From: Gemmatimonadota bacterium
Lineage (GTDB): Bacteria; Gemmatimonadota; Gemmatimonadetes; Longimicrobiales; Gaopeijiaceae
DNA length: 64,000 bases
Direction of reading: 5' to 3'
Assembly: GCA_022827345.1 (NCBI GenBank)
Contig: JAJDTB010000032.1
Coordinates: 186,001-250,000, forward strand
Shown: positions 1-12,322 of the stretch, piece by piece
Numbering within the stretch: position 1 is the first letter of the stretch
Layout: every line of letters starts with the position of its first letter
Notes under the pieces: generated by a model
Databases searched by the model: none
The model's input: the letters and a program-made list of their open reading frames with translations, nothing else
What the model was told of the DNA's origin: nothing
Made by a program: the position numbers and the translations under genes

Positions 1-266
1 TAGAGCTGCAATTCGTCGTAGCTGCGCGAGTCCCGGTTGTACGAAGTCTGCTGCATCCATTCCACGGTCCACTGCCCGGGATCCCCGTAGTAGACGGTGT
101 GCACCATGCCGGTGACGACGGTCGGCAGGCGGACCTCCACCCGTGCGTTCACAGGTGCGTTGGGATCCGTATTTACGTCGAGGAAGTTCTCGCAGCCACC
201 CACGAGCACGGCCAGGAGCACGATCGACGCTGTTTGAGCCATCGGTGTTCTTTTCATGTCAAACAT
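1..266 (-). CDS. SusD/RagB-family outer-membrane lipoprotein, N-terminal part only
   Basis: Only the first 88 codons lie in the window; the gene continues past the left edge. The N-terminus is a lipoprotein signal: a charged start, a hydrophobic stretch and a lipobox ending LVGGC, followed by ENFLDVNTDPNAP, which is typical of SusD-like proteins just after the lipid anchor. SusD proteins cap a SusC receptor on the cell surface and help capture the ligand. The ATG at 266 has AAGGAG seven bases upstream, so it is preferred over the second ATG at 257. The gene follows the SusC gene by 30 bases and is surely co-transcribed with it. The substrate cannot be read from this fragment. Confidence 0.85.
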   Translation of the reverse strand, partial: MFDMKRTPMAQTASIVLLAVLVGGCENFLDVNTDPNAPVNARVEVRLPTVVTGMVHTVYYGDPGQWTVEWMQQTSYNRDSRSYDELQL

Positions 267-296
267 GGCTCTTCTCCTTTCTCGTGAAATCGCTGG

Positions 297-3200
297 TCAA
301 AAGCTCGTCCGGACGCCGAAGGACAGACCCTTCGTCTGGGGAGCCGGGAAATGACGGTAGTACTGCCACGCGCTGTTGACGCCTCCGGAGATGTCGCCTT
401 CCGGATCACCCATCGAGAAGTCCGACCAGACCCCCAGGTTGCGGCCGGTCACATACACGGTTGCGCGATCGACACCGATGCGTCCCAGCACGTCTCTTGG
501 CACGTCGTAGGACAACGTCACTTCACGCAGCTTGATGAACTCGCCCGACTCGATCTGACCCTCGTGCTTGTCGTAGCCGTACATGAGTTCGTAGTACACC
601 GGATCCTTCACCACCGATTTGGTATTCGGCTGGCCGGTCGTCTGATTGATCCCATCGAGGGTCACAACCTGATAGCGGTCGTTCGTGAAGATATGCCGTC
701 CGTTCCGACCGGTGGTGTACTGGATCTCGAAATTGAGGATCTTGCTGCCCTTACGCATGTCCCACAGGCTCGACAGCCCGAAGTTCTTGTAGCGAATGGT
801 GCTTCTGAGGTTGGCAAGCCAGTCCGGCAGCGCGGAACCGAGCGGGATCTGGCGCTGGGTCCGAATCGGGAGTCCGTAACAGTCTCCCTTCTGGTTGCGT
901 CGGACGCTGGCGCAGTTCTCGTCACCCAGGATGAGCGCGCCCGTGGGTTGATCGGGGAAGCAGAAGCTGCCCGTCTCGGGTACGCAATTCCGCTGGTAGC
1001 CGTAGCCCCAGATCACACCGTAGGGCAGGCCCTCCATGATGCGAATGCTCGGCCAGGAGTAACCCGCCAGGTGGAGGTTGTCGATCCCCGGCGCCAACTC
1101 GATCACCGAGTTGCGGTTGCGCGTCCAGTTCGCGGCCAGATCCCAGGTGAAGTCCGACATCTGGAGCGGGCGCCCACGGACCGAGACCTCAAACCCCTTG
1201 TTGCGGAGATCCCCGGCGTTGCGGACGATGGAAGTGTACCCGCTGGATGCCGACGCCGGAACCCGGAAGATCTGATCGTAGCTCTTCTTGTTGTAGTAGG
1301 AGAAGTCCAGGCTCGCGCGGTTGTTCAATCCGCGCAACTCCAGCCCGACCTCGACCTCCGATGTCGACTCCGGTCTGATGTTCGGATTCCCGAGCTGGGT
1401 TCCCTGAACAAACCCTACCTGCCCCCGGAACGGGAAACTGACTGTCGTCGGGTCGAACTGGTAGCTGCCCTGGTGCACCCCCGGCGCACTCGCCGCATAG
1501 TACCGCGACGAAAGGCTGTACGGTGGTGCGTCGTTCCCCACCCTTGCGTAGGATAGGCGCACCTTGCCGTACTGCAGCCACGAGGGACGCCAGTCCATCG
1601 CGTCCGTGAAGATGACGCCGACGCTAGCGGACGGGTAGAAGTAGCTGTTGGCGTCCTTCGGCAGCGTTGAACTCCAGTCGTTGCGCCCGGTCAGGGTGAG
1701 ATACGCCCATCCCTGGTAGTCCGCCGTGAGCTGCCCGTACGCCCCGAGCAGGCGTCGCATCTCCGGCAGATCGGCGAAGACACGCTGGTCCTCGAAGTTC
1801 TCGACGTTGTAGTAGTCCGGGATAACGATGGTGGAGCCCCGGCCCGTGATTCGGCTGGTCTCCGTCATCCAGATGTTCCCGCCGATCAGTCCGCTTACGC
1901 TGAACCCCGGCGAGACCTCGCGTGGATCCACGGTCAGAACCAGATCGTTGTTGATCTGCGTGCGATTCAGCTTCTCCTGCTGCGTCGAACCGGACGATAG
2001 TCCCTGAGCGGTGCGCCAGGGCCTTTCGTTCTGAAAGGTGCGCCTCTCGTCAAGGTATGTGTCCAGGCCCCAGGTGTTCGTCAATCTTATCCCCGACACG
2101 ACATTCGCCGTAAAGCGCTGCGACAGGATCCAGCGGTTCACGTTGCTGTCCCGGTATTCGTTCTCCATCACCCACTGGTAATGCGGGCTGTTCGTGCCCC
2201 ACATCACCGGGGTGCCATCCTCGTTCCAGGCGGTCCGGATATCGACGTTGGGTGGGATGTGGAGCAGACTGTGGTGGACACCGGACCAGGAGTCCGCCGG
2301 CCACGGATTCTGGGTGTTGACCCGCTGTACGCTCGTCGTCGACATGAGCCTGTCGGACATCTGCAACCTGACGTTCGCACTCAGATTGAGCCGTTCCAGC
2401 TTCCCCGTCGGCGTGATGTCGCCCTGATTTAGGTACGACACGCCGAAGGTGTACGAGCCGGCGTCGCCCAGACTTCCAGTGGCACGCAGAGAGTTGTCAA
2501 TGGTCTGGGCCGTGTTGTAGAACTGCGAGCGCGAGTCCTCGAAGATGACATCGCCCAGCGCGGCAACTACCTCAGGTGGAATGCTGTCCTTGTGCGGTCC
2601 CCAACCCGGATAGCTCGAACTCGTGATGGAGCGGGTCTCGAAACCGGTTGTCGTCGGGTAGCCCGGCTGGCAATAGCCACCCTGTGACTGGAGACGACCG
2701 TCGCACAGGAGCCGGTCGCGTCCGGCTGCCCAGTCGGTCACGTAACCCGCGATGATCGGGTCGTCAAAGCGTACTGCACTCGAATACTCGAAGCGCACCG
2801 GCTGGCCCGGTTGTCCCTGCTTGGTCGTGATCACCACCGCGCCAGCCGCGGCTCGAGATCCGTAGAGGGCCGTGGCAGCGGCACCCCGCAGCACCGAAAT
2901 CTCCTCGACGTTGGTCAGGTCGAAGTCGATGCCGCGGTTGCCGGCCTGGCCGCGGCCGAAAATGCTCCCGCCGCGTTCCGGATCCAGGTCGATGCTCACG
3001 GGTACTCCGTCGATGATGAACAGTGGCTGGCCGGATCCGGTGAACGTCGACTGGCCACGAATCTGGATGCTCGACGAAGCGCCCGGCCGACCGCTGGCCT
3101 GGACGACCTGGATGCCCGCCGACTGAGCCTGCAACGCCTGGACCAGGTTCACTTCGGGAGTGCGCTCGAGCACCTCCGCCTTCACGGTCTGGACGGAGTA

Positions 3201-3591
3201 GGTCAGGGCTCGCTCCTCGCGCTCAATGCCGAGCGCGGTCACTACCACTCCCTCGACCTCGATAGCCTGCTGCGTGAGGCCGAAATTCACGAGCGCCGAC
3301 CCGCCTGCCGCAACCGTGACGGACTGCTCTGCCGCGGCATAGCCGAGCACCTGGACCCTTACCGTGTAGGTGCCGGCGGGCACGTTCAGGACGACGAACC
3401 GCCCGTCCGCATTGCTCAGGGCACCGCGGGGTCGTACCGTCGATGCTGATCTGGGCGCCCGATACCGGCTGCATGTTCATGGCATCCGTGACGGTTCCGG
3501 TGACTGTGCCGGTCTGCTGGCCCTGAAGAGCCACCGGGACAATGAGCGGCAAGACTCCAAGGCCAAGGGTTCTCACAAGTCCTTTAGTCAT
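297..3591 (-). CDS. SusC/RagA-family TonB-dependent outer-membrane receptor, with a one-base frameshift
   Basis: TonB-dependent receptors of this family import glycans, peptides or other large ligands through the outer membrane. The ATG at 3591 follows a GGGGGAGGT ribosome site and encodes a signal peptide (MTKGLVRTLGLGVLPL onward), then a carboxypeptidase-like regulatory domain. The frame breaks at the G4 run at 3428-3431 (plus strand). With one base removed it reads GTTRGALSNADGRF and joins the downstream frame, which starts in another phase. The rest is a normal plug (VVVTALGIEREERALTYSV, LFIIDGVPV, VLRGAAATALYGSRAAAGAV) and a beta-barrel ending in Phe. Corrected length is about 1097 residues. 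It is either a true pseudogene, a phase-variable gene, or a sequencing error at a homopolymer. The SusD partner is next downstream. Confidence 0.88.
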
Positions 3592-3970
3592 AACGCACCT
3601 CCCCCTTTAAGGAGACCACTGGATTGGTGGACACCCTGGACCGTCATCCATCGCGCACGCCGGATTCGCGGAAAGACCGGCGGATGGCTTTGAGAAGGCC
3701 GGGGATTGGTTCCACCCGGATTTGACGCGAACGCGGATCGGTAGAGACCTCGGAAGGTCTATCCGGGGGAGGTTGAACTCGCCCCACCGCGAAGTATCCT
3801 GCCTGCTGCGCATTTGCTCGACCCTTGAGGGTAAGCGAATTACCACGCTTCAACCATACGCGGTCCAAGGTCGTCACGCAAATCTGTATACAAAGATATG
3901 GGCTCGGACGTGCACGGAGCTGTCGACCGCCCACCCCGCCTTCAGGACATCCTGGTCCGCCCTCCTCCCC
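3592..3970 (-). other. 379-bp upstream region of the SusC/SusD operon
   Basis: No gene is supported here. The stretch separates the stop of the PHP gene from the SusC start and should hold the SusC promoter. On the minus strand there is an AT-richer patch around 3835-3900 with a weak TTGGAC-like hexamer near 3870 and a small hairpin (GGTAA-TTCGC-TTACC near 3832-3846). A second small hairpin, GACCT-TCCG-AGGTC, lies nearer the gene. None is strong enough to name a promoter. Confidence 0.4.
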
Positions 3971-4783
3971 TTATTTCCCGCCCACCTCCAGGAACCCCGC
4001 AACCTGCTCCTCGCGGACGAAAAAGCTCCCCAGATCGCCGTCCGTGTCACGGCCGTGCCAATCCGACCCACCCGTCACGAACAGCCCCGCCCTGCGTGCG
4101 TGAGCCGCCACGGCCTCCCGAACCCCGCGTCCCCAGGGCCGATACGCCTCCAACCCGCCCAGCCCGGCATCGACCATGCAGGGGAGGAGCTTGTCGATCA
4201 GTCGGAGGGGAGGATGAGCCCACACCGCAATCCCCCCGGCCTCGCGGATCGTCCCGATCACCTCTTCCGGGCCCGGCGACTCGACCAGGACGTAGGCGGG
4301 GCAATGCGCGCCGATATGGCGATCGAAGGCGTCGGAGACGTCGGTCGCGTAGCCCTCCCGCACCAGAGCCCGTGCGAGATGGGGGCGCGTGTAGGGGACC
4401 ATCCCCGACGCTCGCTGGTCGCCGACGCGGCCCAATGGCAACCTGACCCCCTGCTCCGCCAGCCGCTCGACGATCTTGCGCATGCGCTCGTCGCGCCGGG
4501 CGTGCAGGTCGTGGTGGTGCGCCACGAGCGAATCGGCCGCGGGATCGACGAAGTACCCCAGTACGTGAATCGACTGGCCCCGCCAGCGCGCGCTCAGCTC
4601 CACCCCGGGGATGACGCGGATCCTGCCCCGTGCGGCGCGCTGGGCCGGGACGACTCCCTGGGTGTTGTCGTGGTCGGTGATGGCGATTGCGTCGAGACCG
4701 CCGGCGATGGCGCGAGCGACGACCTCCTCGGGCGGATAGACGCCGTCCGAGAAGGTGGTGTGCATGTGGAGGTCGAGTCGCAT
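3971..4783 (-). CDS. PHP-domain metal-dependent phosphoesterase
   Basis: This 270-residue protein has the full PHP metal-binding set: HMHTTFSDG at residues 6-14, ITDHDN near 35-40, PGVEL near 60, a His-rich HHHDLH segment, AVWAHP and GGSDWHG near the C-terminus. It resembles the YciV/TrpH group, members of which remove nucleotides from RNA 5' ends or act on 3'-phosphoadenosine phosphates. The exact substrate cannot be told. It lies 27 bases after atpC and is probably the last gene of the ATP synthase transcript. The ATG at 4783 is the natural start because the first metal ligand comes at residue 6. Confidence 0.85.
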   Translation of the reverse strand: MRLDLHMHTTFSDGVYPPEEVVARAIAGGLDAIAITDHDNTQGVVPAQRAARGRIRVIPGVELSARWRGQSIHVLGYFVDPAADSLVAHHHDLHARRDERMRKIVERLAEQGVRLPLGRVGDQRASGMVPYTRPHLARALVREGYATDVSDAFDRHIGAHCPAYVLVESPGPEEVIGTIREAGGIAVWAHPPLRLIDKLLPCMVDAGLGGLEAYRPWGRGVREAVAAHARRAGLFVTGGSDWHGRDTDGDLGSFFVREEQVAGFLEVGGK

Positions 4784-4810
4784 GGGTGCCCTTCCCGCCG
4801 CCGGGCGCGA

Positions 4811-5074
4811 TCAGGAAGCTTCGACGCTGTCCGCCAGAACGGTGACCTCGTTGTCCTCCACCTTCATCACGCCGCCCGACAGCGCAAACGACTGCCGCGC
4901 CTCCGACCCGGAGTCGATCTGCAGCCGGCCGCTGCCCAGCAGCGTGAGGAAGGGCGCGTGCCCGGGCAGGATGCCCACCAGTCCGTCCCACGCCGGAGCC
5001 ACGAGGGAACGTGCGGTGCCCTCGAACACGACCTGGGCGGGCGTGACGACGCGCAGCTCCATCGCCCTGGCCAT
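4811..5074 (-). CDS. atpC: F1Fo-ATP synthase epsilon subunit, short form
   Basis: The epsilon subunit sits in the central stalk of F1 and connects gamma to the c-ring. The protein is 87 residues, beginning MARAMELRVVTPAQVVFEG and containing GILPGHAPFLTLLGSG, which is the N-terminal beta-sandwich. The C-terminal two-helix domain that inhibits ATP hydrolysis in longer homologues (about 130-140 residues) is missing. The gene begins four bases after the atpD stop, so it is in the same operon. Nothing suggests truncation by mutation; the stop is clean and the PHP gene follows 27 bases later. Confidence 0.93.
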   Translation of the reverse strand: MARAMELRVVTPAQVVFEGTARSLVAPAWDGLVGILPGHAPFLTLLGSGRLQIDSGSEARQSFALSGGVMKVEDNEVTVLADSVEAS

Positions 5075-5078
5075 GCCG

Positions 5079-7437
<2,359 letters not shown>

Positions 7438-7438
7438 G

Positions 7439-9001
7439 TCAGGCCGCTCCCGCTCCCACCGCCCCGTGCTCGACGGCGAAAACCTCGTTGTACTCCTCGA
7501 TGCACGACCGCAGTCGCCCTTCGATGTCCTCCGTGAGCTGGCCTTCCTGGCGCAAGCCGATCAGGACGTCGTCGAAGCGGCTCTCGACGAAAGCGAGGAA
7601 GCCGCGCTCCCACTTTCTGACGTCGTCCACTTCCAGGTGGTCCACGTAGCCGTTCGTCACGGCGTAGATCGCGACGATCTGCCGCTCGACCGGCACCGGC
7701 TGGTACTGGGGCTGCTTGAGGACCTCGACCGTGCGCTGTCCGCGCGCCAGCTGCTGCTGGGTGGCGGCATCGAGGTCGGAGGCGAACTGCGCGAAGGTTT
7801 CCATGGCTCGGAACTGGGCCAGGTCGAGGCGCAGCCGTCCGGCCACCTTCTTCATCGCCTTCACCTGGGCCGCGCCGCCCACGCGCGACACCGAGATGCC
7901 CACGTTGACAGCAGGCCGGACGCCCGAGTTGAAGAGGTCGGGCTCGAGGTAGATCTGCCCATCGGTGATCGAGATCACGTTGGTGGGGATGTAGGCCGAA
8001 ACGTCGCCGGCCTGCGTCTCGATGATCGGGAGCGCCGTGAGCGAGCCGCCGCCGAGCTCGTCGGAGAGCTTGGCCGCCCGCTCCAGGAGCCGCGAGTGCA
8101 GGTAGAAGACATCGCCCGGGTAGGCTTCGCGGCCCGGCGGACGGCGAAGGACCAGCGACAGCTGCCGGTAGGCCTGCGCCTGCTTCGACAGGTCGTCGTA
8201 GATGACCAGCGTGTGCTTGCCCTGCCACATGAAGTGTTCGGCGAGCGCGGTGGCGGAATACGGCGCGATGTACTGCATCGGGGCCGGATCGGATGCGTTC
8301 GCGGTCACGACGATGGTGTAGTCCATGGCGCCGTGGTGCCGCAGCGTCTCGACGACCGCCGCGACCTTCCCCGCGCGCTGTCCCACCGCGCAGTAGATGC
8401 AGATGACGTCCGTGTCACGCTGGTTGATGATCGCGTCGACCGCGACGGCCGTCTTCCCCGTCTGCCGGTCGCCGATGATCAGCTCGCGCTGGCCCCTCCC
8501 GATCGGGATCATGGCGTCGATGGCCTTGATCCCGGTCTGCAGCGGCTCATTTACGGGTTGGCGCTTGACGATGCCGGGGGCGACCACGTCGATCTGGCGC
8601 CGCGCCGAGGTCTCGATCGCACCGCCGCCGTCGATGGGGTTGCCCAGCGGGTCCACCACGCGTCCCAGGTAGCCGTCGCCGACGGGAACGTCGAGGACGC
8701 GCCCCGTGCGCCGCACCTCGTCGCCCTCGTGCAGCCCCGCCCATTCGCCCAGGATCACCGCGCCGATGTTGTCCTCTTCCAGGTTGAGCGCCAGCGCGGT
8801 GACCGTCTCGCCGGTCTCGCTGGAGGTGATCTCGAGCATTTCGCTCGCCATCGCCCGGGTGAGGCCGTAGATGCGGGCCACCCCGTCCTTGACCTCGAGG
8901 ACCTCGCCGACCTCCTCGGCGTGGAGCACTTCCTCGAAGCTCTCGATTTCTGCCAGGAGGACGCTCTTGATCTCGCCCGCCCGGAGTTGGGAATCTGCCA
9001 T
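7439..9001 (-). CDS. atpA: F1Fo-ATP synthase alpha subunit
   Basis: Non-catalytic nucleotide-binding subunit of F1, 520 residues. It shows the P-loop [10 protein letters not shown], an intact core and the usual C-terminal domain. The N-terminus [20 protein letters not shown] matches the family helix that binds delta. It starts six bases after the atpH stop. No unusual residues were noticed. Confidence 0.97.
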   Translation of the reverse strand: MADSQLRAGEIKSVLLAEIESFEEVLHAEEVGEVLEVKDGVARIYGLTRAMASEMLEITSSETGETVTALALNLEEDNIGAVILGEWAGLHEGDEVRRTGRVLDVPVGDGYLGRVVDPLGNPIDGGGAIETSARRQIDVVAPGIVKRQPVNEPLQTGIKAIDAMIPIGRGQRELIIGDRQTGKTAVAVDAIINQRDTDVICIYCAVGQRAGKVAAVVETLRHHGAMDYTIVVTANASDPAPMQYIAPYSATALAEHFMWQGKHTLVIYDDLSKQAQAYRQLSLVLRRPPGREAYPGDVFYLHSRLLERAAKLSDELGGGSLTALPIIETQAGDVSAYIPTNVISITDGQIYLEPDLFNSGVRPAVNVGISVSRVGGAAQVKAMKKVAGRLRLDLAQFRAMETFAQFASDLDAATQQQLARGQRTVEVLKQPQYQPVPVERQIVAIYAVTNGYVDHLEVDDVRKWERGFLAFVESRFDDVLIGLRQEGQLTEDIEGRLRSCIEEYNEVFAVEHGAVGAGAA

Positions 9002-9007
9002 GTCGTT

Positions 9008-9561
9008 CTAGTTTTCCTGTCCTTGTAGCTCGGCGGCCATGAGCGCTCGGCGCATGGCGTCGAGTTGTCGTTTCAGGGATCCGTCGTAGAGGGTGTCGCC
9101 CTCGCGCAGCACGATGCCGCCGATGATTTCCGGCCTGACCCTGACGCTGGGAATGACGGTCGCGCCGGTCGCCGACGAGAGTCGGCCTGCCAGCTCGCTC
9201 TCCTCCTCCGCCTCGAGCTCCCGGGCCACCGTGACTTCCATGTGGCGCAGCCCCAGGTGCCGGTCGAGGAGACCCTGGAAGTCCCGCATGATCGCCGGCA
9301 GCAGGCGCTGGCGCCCCTTGTCCACGACGACCTTGAGGAACCGCAGCAGCATCGGCGGCACAGACGGCCCCAGCGCGCGTTGCAGGGTTGTCTTCTTGGC
9401 CTGGGCGGTCACGCGTGGAGTCGCCAGGAACCCCAGCACCTTCCGGTCTTCCACCAAGCCCGCGACGGCGGCTGCCGATTCGCCCCAACCCTTCGCCCCC
9501 CCATGGCGCTCAGCCAGATCGAAGAGCGTCTCGGCGTAGTTGCGGACGACCGTGTCCTCTC

Positions 9562-9565
<4 letters not shown>
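9008..9565 (-). CDS. atpH: F1Fo-ATP synthase delta subunit
   Basis: Peripheral-stalk subunit of 185 residues that joins F1 to subunit b. The N-terminal helical bundle begins VVRNYAETLFDLAE and the C-terminal part contains GGIVLREGDTLYDGSLKRQL, the usual end motif of OSCP/delta. The start is a GTG overlapping the atpF stop (GTGA), which points to coupled translation. Confidence 0.94.
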
Positions 9566-10469
<904 letters not shown>

Positions 10470-11384
10470 CTAGTGTTCATGCCGCATCAGGCCGATGAAC
10501 ACGGCCGACAGCATGGCGAAGATGTACGCCTGGATGAAGGCGATCAGAAGCTCCAGGAGGAGGATCGCCGATACGAATGCGTAGGAGCCCCCGGCGATCA
10601 GCCAACGGCCGAATGCGATATGGCCGAAGAGGAAGATGAAACCGAGGACGGAGAAGATGAGCATGTGCCCCGCGGTCATGTTCGCGAAAAGGCGTATCGC
10701 GAGAGCGAAGGGCTTGGTGAACTTGCCGAGCAGCTCGACCGGGGTCATGACCGCCAGCATGGCATACTTCACGAGCCCGCTCGTACCCGGCGGCGTGTAG
10801 AAGATCGTGCGCATGTAACCGCGGGTCCCGAGGGTCAGGAAGCCCGACACCTCCGTTACCACGAAGGTGATGATCGCCAGCGTGGCCGTTACGGCGAGGT
10901 TGCCGGTGGCCGAGCCCGCCCAGGGCACCAGCCCCAGCAGGTTCATGGTCAGGATGAAGAAGAACAGGGTGAGGATCAGCGGCACGAAGCGCTGGTAGCC
11001 GTGGCCGATGTACTCCTTGCAGAGATCGTCCCGGAGGAAGATGACGACCGCCTCGATGGCGTTGGCGAGCCCGCTCGGCGCCCGCCCGGTTCCCTGCCGC
11101 GTGATGACCCGGGTGGCCATCATGATCAGGGCGAACGTAATGACGGCTGCGAGGAGCAGCAGCACCACGTGCTTCGAAACGGACAGGTCGATCGTGAGCC
11201 CGGCCACGTGGAAGGGCTCCCACTGGGGAAGGTGCACCTCGCCGACGAAGGGCAGCTCGTAGCCCGGTCCGTCGAGGATGTGATGGCCGAGCATCTCCCC
11301 CAGGTCGAACGGGCCCTCGTGCCCGGCGGCCGCAGAATCCTGCGGCGCCGCGTGTTCCTGCGGGAGCGCTGTCATGCCGTTCAT
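10470..11384 (-). CDS. atpB: F1Fo-ATP synthase a subunit
   Basis: Stator membrane subunit that forms the ion half-channels, 304 residues with five to six membrane helices. The essential arginine lies in LAIRLFANMTAGHML. The C-terminal helix ends YIFAMLSAVFIGLM. A hydrophilic N-terminal extension of about 60 residues (rich in His, Ala and Glu) comes before helix 1. The ATG overlaps the atpI stop (ATGA). Confidence 0.95.
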   Translation of the reverse strand: MNGMTALPQEHAAPQDSAAAGHEGPFDLGEMLGHHILDGPGYELPFVGEVHLPQWEPFHVAGLTIDLSVSKHVVLLLLAAVITFALIMMATRVITRQGTGRAPSGLANAIEAVVIFLRDDLCKEYIGHGYQRFVPLILTLFFFILTMNLLGLVPWAGSATGNLAVTATLAIITFVVTEVSGFLTLGTRGYMRTIFYTPPGTSGLVKYAMLAVMTPVELLGKFTKPFALAIRLFANMTAGHMLIFSVLGFIFLFGHIAFGRWLIAGGSYAFVSAILLLELLIAFIQAYIFAMLSAVFIGLMRHEH

Positions 11385-11764
11385 GACTCGACCGCCGAGG
11401 CGTCGGCACGCAGCCGAAGGTGTTCAAGGCACGACTCGGCCAGCAGGACCGCAACCAGGAACCCGCCCAGCGCGAGGAGGAAGGGCGCCGGCTCAGCCCG
11501 CCCGGGCACGACGAATAAAAGGACGCCGAGCACCACCACGGCGACTCGCACTGCGAATCCCGTACCGATGGCCGCAAAGAAGCGGTCGTTGCGCGTCCTC
11601 CAGCGCTTCAGCAGATAGTGGGTCGGGAGCTGCGTGCCCAACGTCAGAATACCGGCTCCCGCAACCGCCTGCCGGGTCCCCTCAGCGAGGAGAGGCCAAG
11701 TCACGAGCACCCCGCCGACCACGATTGCAGCAGCGGTGGCAACGAACGTCATGGACTGTTTCAC
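11381..11764 (-). CDS. atpI: AtpI-like ATP synthase assembly protein
   Basis: A 127-residue membrane protein with four predicted hydrophobic helices (for example VATAAAIVVGGVLVTWPLL and FAVRVAVVVLGVLLFVV). Position directly before atpB fits AtpI, which helps assemble the c-ring. The start taken is a GTG at 11764 that overlaps the stop of the preceding gene (GTGA); an ATG four codons later has no ribosome site. Sequence similarity to AtpI is weak by eye, so the call rests largely on size, topology and position. Confidence 0.75.
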   Translation of the reverse strand: MKQSMTFVATAAAIVVGGVLVTWPLLAEGTRQAVAGAGILTLGTQLPTHYLLKRWRTRNDRFFAAIGTGFAVRVAVVVLGVLLFVVPGRAEPAPFLLALGGFLVAVLLAESCLEHLRLRADASAVES

Positions 11765-12036
11765 CGATGTTCTTCCCCGCTCCCGGGTCCCTCCTTTTTC
11801 CTGTTTGCCGGTTCCATCACGCCCCTGACGTAGAGCGTATAGAAGCCAGCCCCGACGCCTGCGAGAGCCCCGATCAGCACGAACAGCGGGGTCGTCCCGA
11901 ACCGCTCGTCCAACCGCAGCCCGATCCAGGTGAGGATCAAGACCGTCAACACCCAGCTGATGCCGTATCCCGAAAGGCGGCCCGCGTCCCCGAAGGCACC
12001 GGACGGCCGTCGCGGTGTTCGACCGCCGTCCAGCAC
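11761..12036 (-). CDS. atpZ: AtpZ-like small membrane protein, first gene of the ATP synthase operon
   Basis: A 91-residue protein with two membrane helices (YGISWVLTVLILTWIGLRLD and TPLFVLIGALAGVGAGFYTL) joined by DERFGTTP. This arrangement is characteristic of the AtpZ/AtpI family (putative F1Fo-ATPase gene 1; in some bacteria linked to magnesium or calcium transport). The C-terminus is charged. It is the first gene after the promoter and overlaps atpI by four bases. Confidence 0.82.
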   Translation of the reverse strand: MLDGGRTPRRPSGAFGDAGRLSGYGISWVLTVLILTWIGLRLDERFGTTPLFVLIGALAGVGAGFYTLYVRGVMEPANRKKEGPGSGEEHR

Positions 12037-12115
12037 GCGGCACTCCCTGATTGACGGAACGAAGGCCTGGGATCAGTCTCGCAAAGCGGACTCCACAAGC
12101 GCGTTGACTGGGGGA

Positions 12116-12143
12116 AAGCTAACGCTTGTGAAAATTTTCGCAA
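12116..12143 (-). promoter_or_regulatory. Candidate sigma-70 promoter of the ATP synthase operon
   Basis: On the minus strand, TTGCGA (12143-12138) and TAGCTT (12121-12116) are separated by 16 bases. They lie about 80 bases before the atpZ start and are the only good hexamer pair in the gap. The -35 box is inside the Rex-like palindrome, so binding there should block RNA polymerase. Confidence 0.5.
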
Positions 12144-12145
12144 GC
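12124..12145. promoter_or_regulatory. Rex-like operator (NADH/NAD+ redox control)
   Basis: A 22-bp near-perfect palindrome. Its central 18 bases, TTGTGAAAATTTTCGCAA (12126-12143), match the known Rex consensus TTGTGAA-WWWW-TTCACAA at 17 of 18 positions. It covers the -35 box and spacer of the candidate atp promoter. Rex is a repressor released when NADH is high. No rex gene is in the window, so the regulator is inferred from the site alone. Confidence 0.6.
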
Positions 12146-12247
12146 TCGAAATCCGGTCCGTGAAGCCGTCCGTGCAGAGTGCGATCCGGACGTGACAACC
12201 CGCACGCGCCCCCGGGGATCGGGCCGGGCCGCAGGTCCCCTCTCTTC

Positions 12248-12277
12248 TTGACCCGAAAACGCCGCCTCGCGTATCTT
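12248..12277 (+). promoter_or_regulatory. Candidate sigma-70 promoter of the MoxR gene
   Basis: TTGACC (12248-12253) and TATCTT (12272-12277) are 18 bases apart. The pair lies about 45 bases upstream of the ATG at 12323 and fits a normal housekeeping promoter. Confidence 0.55.
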
Positions 12278-12322
12278 CCGCGCACTCAAGCAGGCAAACA
12301 TTCGTTGCAACCCGGAACGGGC

